From the NCBI GenBank assembly GCA_031255835.1, contig JAIRRT010000123.1, positions 1-38,768 of the forward strand: DNA of 38,768 bases, written 5' to 3'. The first letter of the stretch is position 1, and every line of letters begins with the position of its first letter. A program made the position numbers and the translations under genes. Positions 33,090-38,768 of the stretch are shown here, in pieces. The notes below the pieces were generated by a model that searched no databases, had not been told where the DNA came from, and was given only the letters and a program-made list of their open reading frames with translations. This stretch comes from Bifidobacteriaceae bacterium (GTDB taxonomy: Bacteria; Actinomycetota; Actinomycetes; Actinomycetales; WQXJ01).

Positions 33090-35849
33090 TCAGGCGACTT
33101 TGACCGTGTAGGCCTTCGACTTCCCCCCGGCCTTGACGGTGATCTTGGCCGTGCCCGCCGCCTTTGCGACAAGGAGTCCGGTTGAATCGACCGTCACAAC
33201 GCCCGGGTTGGACGATGCGTAGGTCACCTTGACCGATGTCGCCGTGGCCGGCTTGTACGTGCCGGTGATCGAGGCCGTCGCGCCGATGGCCAGCGAGCCC
33301 GGCACCTTGGCGCTGACCGAGGTCACCTTGGACTTGGCCGGCTTGGCCGCCAGCACTCGGACGGTGAGTTTGGCCGTTAGCGAACCGGACTTGGCGGTGA
33401 TGGTGGCCTTGCCGGCCCGCTTGGCGGTGATCTTGCCACTGGCCGAGACCGTGGCCACCTTCTTGTTGGAGGACTTCCACGTCACCTTGGCGGTTCCGGT
33501 GGCCGTGTAGGCCCTGCCTGCCACCTTGACAGCCTTGCCCTTGACCAGCGTCAGCGCGCTTTGGGCCACCTTGACCATGGGCGTTGCGGCGCCCGGCGGG
33601 GGCACCGGTACGGGCGCGGTGGGGGGTGGTGTCTGTGCCGGTGGGTTCTGCGGAATCAGCTCGAGGCCGGCGATGGCGGCCCTCAAGGCATCGAAAACGG
33701 CCTGGGTGCGAGCTTCGGAACGCTCCGCCGGATCAGTCTGCAGGAGAGCCCGTGCGTCAGCCAGGGCCTTTTGGAACCGCTCGTAGCCGACGCCAGCAAA
33801 AGTGGTGCGTGCGTGCTCATATCCAGCGCTGAGCGACACCAATACGCCAAGTGAACTGTTCAGATGATCCGGGCTGCGCGGCACGAGCCGGCCAACCGCA
33901 GCCTTCAGTGCTGCCAGTGCCTCGGCCCTGACCTGGGCCGTGCCATTCGGATCCTCCAAAGCATCCTTGGCGGCCGCTAGCGCACCGGCCAGACCGGAAG
34001 TCGAGCTGGCGGTGAAGGAGGTCAGATCAGCCATATACATCGAGCCAACCAAGCCCTCCAGAGCCGTAGTGGCGAACCGCATCGCATCATCCAGCCGTGC
34101 CGTGGCGTTCTTGACCTTGTTCACGCCGTCGATGTCGTAAATCCGGACATCGACAAACTTGGCAGCGGCCGTCTTGGCGCGCTGAATGGCTGCCCAGGAT
34201 TCACCTTCAAAATCAGCGGAGCTGAGGGCATCGGCAGCAGCGATTGCCTGACGCAGCTTGTCGCGAGCCGGAGCGCCGATGACGGCAAAGAATGACGGCT
34301 TCTCGACGTCATCGCCAAATACCGGAAGACCCCACATGGACCAGTCGAACTTGCCGGCCCAAAGGTGTGCGCCATCGGAGGAATTGAAGGTCCCAAGGTC
34401 ATTGGTGCCGTCCCACTGGTAGGCGATGACCTTGTCCTTGTATTCGATCAACAGGTCCATCCAGTCAGCGGCGAAGTCTGCCTGCTCCTGCTGAGCCTGG
34501 GGGCTGGCGGCGGCCTCGAGCAGATCTTCGATCGAGGAGAAGTCGCCACCTATGATGCCCCAGATATCCAGCCCGGCCGTCGGCCAATCGCGGCGGCGCA
34601 TCACTGGGGAGTTGAACACGTCATACGTGTTTCCGTTGGCGTTGCCGATCAATGCAACCGAACCGGTTGCAGTCTCATCCGTTTCGTACTGCGGATCGGT
34701 TGCAACCACGCGCCTGGTTGGCAGATTCGGATCGTAGTAGGGGTTGGGGATGAAGTCGGAGCGGATGTCGCCCTCGGAGATGGAGATCTCATCGGCAACA
34801 GTCAGTCCGAGTTCGATTTGCTCGCGCAGCAACTCGATGGTCGGGTAGCCCGAGGAGAGGCGTCCCTGCATGCCGTAGCCGTCAACGTTGCCCGCCTCAT
34901 AGATGGGTTTCATCATCTTGATGGTTTGGCTCATCTTCGGCTCATACAGCTTGTTGGAATCCTGGAAGTCATTGATGTACAGCTTCCAGTCAGCACCAGC
35001 GGCGTTGGACCACTGGCGAGCCGAGGCAAATGCCTGGCGCACCCAAGCCGATTCGGCAGCAAGGCGAGCATCTGGATCACCGTCCAGCTCGGGGTGGCGG
35101 AAGATCCGTCCCCACTGGCCAGGCTGGTAGTCATCGCCGTTGCGGATTTGGCCGGTGTAGTCATCAATCGGCTCGTTGACAACATCCCAGGAGTAGATGA
35201 TGTCGTTGTAAGGCGCGTACTTGTTCATCATCTTGCGGATGTAGTCATCCAGGCGGGCAAGCATGGTTTCTTCGCTCGCCCAATCGGGGTTTTCGGCATC
35301 GTAGATGAAGCCGTTGCAGAAGAAGTAGTTGGGCTGCTGGCCACCATGCCAGGCCAAGACGTGTGCGCGGACAACCTTCGCCTCATCCGGCGGCAGGTTG
35401 TTGGCCTGGTTGTACGCCTGAATGGCCTGCAAGATGTTCTCGGATTGGCCTTGGCCGAGGGTGTCTTGCAGCACCACGTTGCGGTTGGCCACCTCGATAG
35501 CAGCCGCCTTCTCTTCAGCGCTGAGAGCGGTATCGGCCTCGATGTCGGCAACGGCGGCGGTATAGGTCTGGCGAGACAAGGAGTTGGTGTTGTCGGGACC
35601 GATCTGCCCATCCAACTTCAGTGGATTGGACGGGCTGTTGGTCCGGTAGTGGTACAGCGCCTGGGGGTTGCTCCAGTCGCCGAACGTACCCATGATGAAG
35701 TAGTCCCTGTATTCCTCCCACAAAGACGGCAGCGAATAATCGACCGCCTGAGCCGGAGGCGCAGTGGCCGCCTGTCCAAGTGGCACGATCCCGACAGCCA
35801 ACAGGGCCGCCGCGCTGACCAGCGCGATCCTTCGAGATGTGGTTGACAT
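33090..35849 (-). CDS. Secreted GH10-like endo-1,4-beta-xylanase with FIVAR-like and Big2-like C-terminal domains
   Basis: 919 aa from MSTTSRRIALVSAAALLAVGIVPLGQA; 'VVRAHVLAWHGGQQPNYFF', 'IIYSWDVVNEPIDD' acid/base motif, 'GYGMQGRLSSGYPT', 'EISISEGDI' (nucleophile region), then Big2-like tail 'VTWKSSNKKVATVSASGKITAKRAGKATITAK'. Confidence 0.9.
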   Translation of the reverse strand: MSTTSRRIALVSAAALLAVGIVPLGQAATAPPAQAVDYSLPSLWEEYRDYFIMGTFGDWSNPQALYHYRTNSPSNPLKLDGQIGPDNTNSLSRQTYTAAVADIEADTALSAEEKAAAIEVANRNVVLQDTLGQGQSENILQAIQAYNQANNLPPDEAKVVRAHVLAWHGGQQPNYFFCNGFIYDAENPDWASEETMLARLDDYIRKMMNKYAPYNDIIYSWDVVNEPIDDYTGQIRNGDDYQPGQWGRIFRHPELDGDPDARLAAESAWVRQAFASARQWSNAAGADWKLYINDFQDSNKLYEPKMSQTIKMMKPIYEAGNVDGYGMQGRLSSGYPTIELLREQIELGLTVADEISISEGDIRSDFIPNPYYDPNLPTRRVVATDPQYETDETATGSVALIGNANGNTYDVFNSPVMRRRDWPTAGLDIWGIIGGDFSSIEDLLEAAASPQAQQEQADFAADWMDLLIEYKDKVIAYQWDGTNDLGTFNSSDGAHLWAGKFDWSMWGLPVFGDDVEKPSFFAVIGAPARDKLRQAIAAADALSSADFEGESWAAIQRAKTAAAKFVDVRIYDIDGVNKVKNATARLDDAMRFATTALEGLVGSMYMADLTSFTASSTSGLAGALAAAKDALEDPNGTAQVRAEALAALKAAVGRLVPRSPDHLNSSLGVLVSLSAGYEHARTTFAGVGYERFQKALADARALLQTDPAERSEARTQAVFDALRAAIAGLELIPQNPPAQTPPPTAPVPVPPPGAATPMVKVAQSALTLVKGKAVKVAGRAYTATGTAKVTWKSSNKKVATVSASGKITAKRAGKATITAKSGSLTAKLTVRVLAAKPAKSKVTSVSAKVPGSLAIGATASITGTYKPATATSVKVTYASSNPGVVTVDSTGLLVAKAAGTAKITVKAGGKSKAYTVKVA

Positions 35850-36077
35850 TTTGATCCATTTCCCTCGACGCGTCCTGACGCCGAGTGTTGTTGGGGCTGA
35901 CAGCGGTTGGTTGTGCCACCTCAACACACGCCCGCCGCGCTGTCATCGGGGGCTGTCCGGGGTTTGGGCGGCGTGGCGCCCAACCTAGCAGCCCATCCTC
36001 AACATGTCACCGCCTCACCACACCCAAGCCCGGTCTAAGCTGGGCCCGCCCACCTCTCGCCATACAAAGGGAGCCCG

Positions 36078-37772
36078 ATGACGGATGTTCAGCTGACGCA
36101 AACCCCCACTCGTAGGAGGGTTGCCCATGCTGGACGCCGAGCACCGCGCCTCGATGAACCGTGGTTGACCTACGGACTCTTCGGCCTGATTCTGCTGACC
36201 GGCGCCTACTTGCTGCTGTACAAGCTGCCCGAGTTCAACCTCAACCCAGATGAGACCATCTACACCATCAGCGGCCTTGAATACATGCATGGCACGTTCA
36301 CTGGCAACCTCGTTCATCCCTTCGTTGCGAAGTACGTATTTGGATTGGCCCAGCTAATTGGCGGACCAGGCATCGCGACTGCCCGCTACGCGGCAGCCTT
36401 GGCGACTCTTGCGGGCGGAGTGGTTCTGTTCTATTGGCTCAAGACCATTCATCCAGCCGCAGGATTGGTGGCCGCAGCGGTCTGGCTACTGGTCCCCCGT
36501 GCTTTGAGTCCGGATATGGGCCCACGGATCGATAGGTTCGCCATCCTGGAGCCGGTGCTTTGCTTCTTTATCATCGCCACCTTGGCGTTGGTGTGGTTCT
36601 GGGCGCAAACCGGACGATGGCGGTGGGCCTGCCTTGCCGGCATCGTCGGTGGTCTTGCCACTGGCGCCAAGCTGTCCGGCGCGGTCGTTGTGGTGGTGGG
36701 ACTGGTGTTTGCGGCTGTGACCCTGGGGTGGCGGGCATGGTTGCAGGGTTTGGTGTTTGGGGCCATCAGCGTTGTGACGTTCGTGGCGACCTTCCTGCCT
36801 GCCGATGATGTCCTGGGCCGGGTGGGGCTGATGTTGTCCCAAGGGTCGGGGCACGCCGCCAACGGGCATGAAGTTGACCTGGCTGGCGGGGTGTATCTCC
36901 ACGCGCCCTGGTGGGGCATCCTCTGGCAAACCGGCGCCGGCATAGGCCCAGCCTGCACCGCCGCCCTAGTGATATGCCTGGTCCTGGTGGCAGCGCTCCT
37001 CATCGCGACCCGCCGCCGCCCCTCCGCCAAGGCGCACAGCCCGCTGGCGCATGGCCGGCGATTGCTGCGTGGGCCTGGCGCGGGTGAGGGAGCGCAGGGT
37101 GGGGGAGTGCCGGTTGGAGAGGTGCCGGGCGGTGAAGCACTGAGCGGAGCCCCGCAGAGCGCGCCGTTGCGGCGCGAGTTGGCGCAGCTGGCCGTCCTGG
37201 GGCTGGTGACGCTCGTGACGTTCTGGGCACTCCAGACGTTTGTGGTCAGGATTGCCCTCGGCCACTACTACGTGATCCTGCTGGTGCCGCTGACCTTGCT
37301 GTGCGCAGCCGGCCTGACCTGGCCCTGGCTGACCGCCCGTGCAGGGCAGCCGGGTGCATGGACCGTAGTTGGGCGAGCGCTAGCCGCACTGGCCGCGGGG
37401 CTGTTCGCCGTCGGGATTGGTCAGAGCGCTGTAGAGGTAGCTGATACCCGACCAACCGGAATGGCGCGGGTGATGGGAGAACTGGCGCAACGGCATCGTC
37501 CGGCGCAGAGCTTTGCCATTACGGGCGCCACCAGCTGGGAATGGAAGTCCTACCTGCCCGCCGAACCACCCGCCAACTCGACCGACAGCGTCGATGCGAT
37601 CCTGGTGGAGCGCCACTGGCTGCGGTTCCGGCCCGAGGAGGGCATCCTCGACTTCATCGCGAAGAACCGCGCGTGCCTGGAGCTGGTCCAGCTAGACACG
37701 GTGGAGATGTACATCCCAACCACCACCCCCCAAATCCCCCTAACCACCCCCACCTGGTGCCCCACCCAATAA
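36078..37772 (+). CDS. Glycosyltransferase family 39-like (ArnT/PMT-type) polytopic membrane protein
   Basis: 'EFNLNPDETIYTISGLEYMHGTFTGNLVHPFVAKYVFGLAQLIGG' acidic first-loop region, many TM segments, 'GPRIDRFAILEPVLCFFIIATLAL'. Confidence 0.75.
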   Translation: MTDVQLTQTPTRRRVAHAGRRAPRLDEPWLTYGLFGLILLTGAYLLLYKLPEFNLNPDETIYTISGLEYMHGTFTGNLVHPFVAKYVFGLAQLIGGPGIATARYAAALATLAGGVVLFYWLKTIHPAAGLVAAAVWLLVPRALSPDMGPRIDRFAILEPVLCFFIIATLALVWFWAQTGRWRWACLAGIVGGLATGAKLSGAVVVVVGLVFAAVTLGWRAWLQGLVFGAISVVTFVATFLPADDVLGRVGLMLSQGSGHAANGHEVDLAGGVYLHAPWWGILWQTGAGIGPACTAALVICLVLVAALLIATRRRPSAKAHSPLAHGRRLLRGPGAGEGAQGGGVPVGEVPGGEALSGAPQSAPLRRELAQLAVLGLVTLVTFWALQTFVVRIALGHYYVILLVPLTLLCAAGLTWPWLTARAGQPGAWTVVGRALAALAAGLFAVGIGQSAVEVADTRPTGMARVMGELAQRHRPAQSFAITGATSWEWKSYLPAEPPANSTDSVDAILVERHWLRFRPEEGILDFIAKNRACLELVQLDTVEMYIPTTTPQIPLTTPTWCPTQ

Positions 37773-37794
37773 CCCCCCGCCGGTGGGGTTGGGT
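37764..37794 (+). terminator. Possible hairpin overlapping the GT39-like stop codon
   Basis: ACCCAA (37764-37769) / TTGGGT (37789-37794) with inner CCCC/GGGG pairing; the stop codon sits in the bulge. Confidence 0.35.
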
Positions 37795-37806
37795 AGCGTT
37801 GGGCGG

Positions 37807-38736
37807 GTGAAGATCGCCTCGGACCGCGCTGGCGGGCGAGGGGTTTCTGGGGCCGGGTTCGTTTTGGCGGCCGCTGGGTTGTGGGGGACTCTCGGCACAG
37901 CCGCCGCCTTGGCTGTTCATGCTGGTCCTCTGGCGCTGGCCGCCGCTTCGATTGGTCTGGGCGGGTTGGCCCTCGCGGCCGCTGCTGCCAAGCCGATCCG
38001 CGCGGCCAAGGCGATCCTGCTGGCCAACCGGTGGGACGTCATCGTCGGGGGGCTGGCGATGGCGGTACATCCGGTCGCCTTCTACGCCGGGATGGACCTG
38101 ACGGGGGTGGCCGTCGGGACAGTTGTCGCAATCGGCTCGGCGCCCGCCTGCGCTGCGGCAATGGAGCGGGTGTCCGATGGCGTACACCTGCCGCGCCGCT
38201 CGGTTGTCGCCATTGCAATTGGCCTGGTGGGAGTGAGTTTGCTTGCCTTTGGACGGGGCGCCGGCGCATCGGGGCAGGGCGGCGCGATGGCGGCCGGGAT
38301 TGGCCTGGGGTTGGTGGCAGGCGCGACATACGCCGCCTACTCCTGGGCAGTGCGGCGGCTGATTCGGAAGGGCGTAGCGCCGCGGGCGGCGACCGGCGCA
38401 TGCATGGGTAGCGGCGGACTGGCGCTGATGCCGCTGCTGGCGCTGACCGGGTCGAGTGTCGTGGCGAGCCCAACGGACCTGGGAGTCGCCCTGTTCATGG
38501 CGGCCGTGCCGATTTTCGCCGCGTACGCGCTGTACGGTGCCGGCCTGGCGCGGGTGACCGCCGCGACCGCCACCACGCTGGCGCTGTTCGAGCCGATGGT
38601 CGCCACAGTCCTGGCGCTCGCTCTGCTCCACGAGCGCCTGGACCCCGCCGCCTGGATAGGCCTAGCCCTAGTAGCCCTATGCCTAATCACAACGACCCTC
38701 CCCTCCCCACCCAGGACTAGCCGATGGCTGGCGTGA
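37807..38736 (+). CDS. EamA/DMT-superfamily transporter
   Basis: Ten-TM-like hydrophobic ORF, 'GAGFVLAAAGLWGTLGTAAALA', 'SVVAIAIGLVGVSLLAFG', 'ALFEPMVATVLALALLHERLDPAAWIGLALV' EamA C-terminal motif. GTG start at 37807 inferred; ATG at 37783 possible. Confidence 0.88.
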   Translation: MKIASDRAGGRGVSGAGFVLAAAGLWGTLGTAAALAVHAGPLALAAASIGLGGLALAAAAAKPIRAAKAILLANRWDVIVGGLAMAVHPVAFYAGMDLTGVAVGTVVAIGSAPACAAAMERVSDGVHLPRRSVVAIAIGLVGVSLLAFGRGAGASGQGGAMAAGIGLGLVAGATYAAYSWAVRRLIRKGVAPRAATGACMGSGGLALMPLLALTGSSVVASPTDLGVALFMAAVPIFAAYALYGAGLARVTAATATTLALFEPMVATVLALALLHERLDPAAWIGLALVALCLITTTLPSPPRTSRWLA

Positions 38737-38768
38737 GGTGGGAAGGTAGGTGGGGTAGCTGAATTGTG

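Noticed and set aside
34365-35846. 493-aa plus-strand ORF opposite the GH10 xylanase
   Set aside because: Shadow ORF in high-GC DNA: antisense to a well-supported CDS, no recognisable domain, low-complexity hydrophobic/Gly-Val text.
1-38768. CRISPR array, tRNA/rRNA genes, transposase or phage genes
   Set aside because: No regular repeat-spacer array, no recognisable tRNA/rRNA sequence and no transposase or integrase motif seen in the ORF set.

Overview
High-GC, actinobacterial-type chromosomal segment (taxon inferred, not proven). From left to right: (i) an intergenic region with a TGAGCACTTCCGG repeat family and ~40-bp tandem repeats; (ii) a tightly packed minus-strand catabolic operon (deoC-like aldolase, SDR, two zinc MDR dehydrogenases, glycerol kinase, orphan fructose-type PTS IIC) with a divergent GntR/HutC regulator and a 16-bp perfect palindrome between them; (iii) a giant secreted multidomain GH3 enzyme (2388 aa); (iv) YibE/F-like and YwaF/TIGR02206-like membrane proteins; (v) a two-gene, ATGA-coupled redox operon: a 1671-aa pyruvate:ferredoxin oxidoreductase with an apparent C-terminal ferredoxin domain, followed by a single-chain NfnB-NfnA-like flavoprotein with a ~200-aa N-terminal extension; (vi) a second, paralogous giant GH3 in inverted orientation; (vii) a GH10 xylanase with the same C-terminal FIVAR/Big2-like tail; (viii) a GT39-like membrane protein and an EamA/DMT transporter. 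Strongest candidates for something undescribed: the PFOR-ferredoxin/fused-Nfn module, the polyol/deoxy-sugar-type operon, the shared non-LPXTG C-terminal tail on three secreted xylan-active enzymes, and structured leaders with crossing inverted repeats upstream of those enzymes. No tRNA, rRNA, CRISPR array, transposase or phage gene was recognised. All family calls are by eye from motifs; no searches were run.
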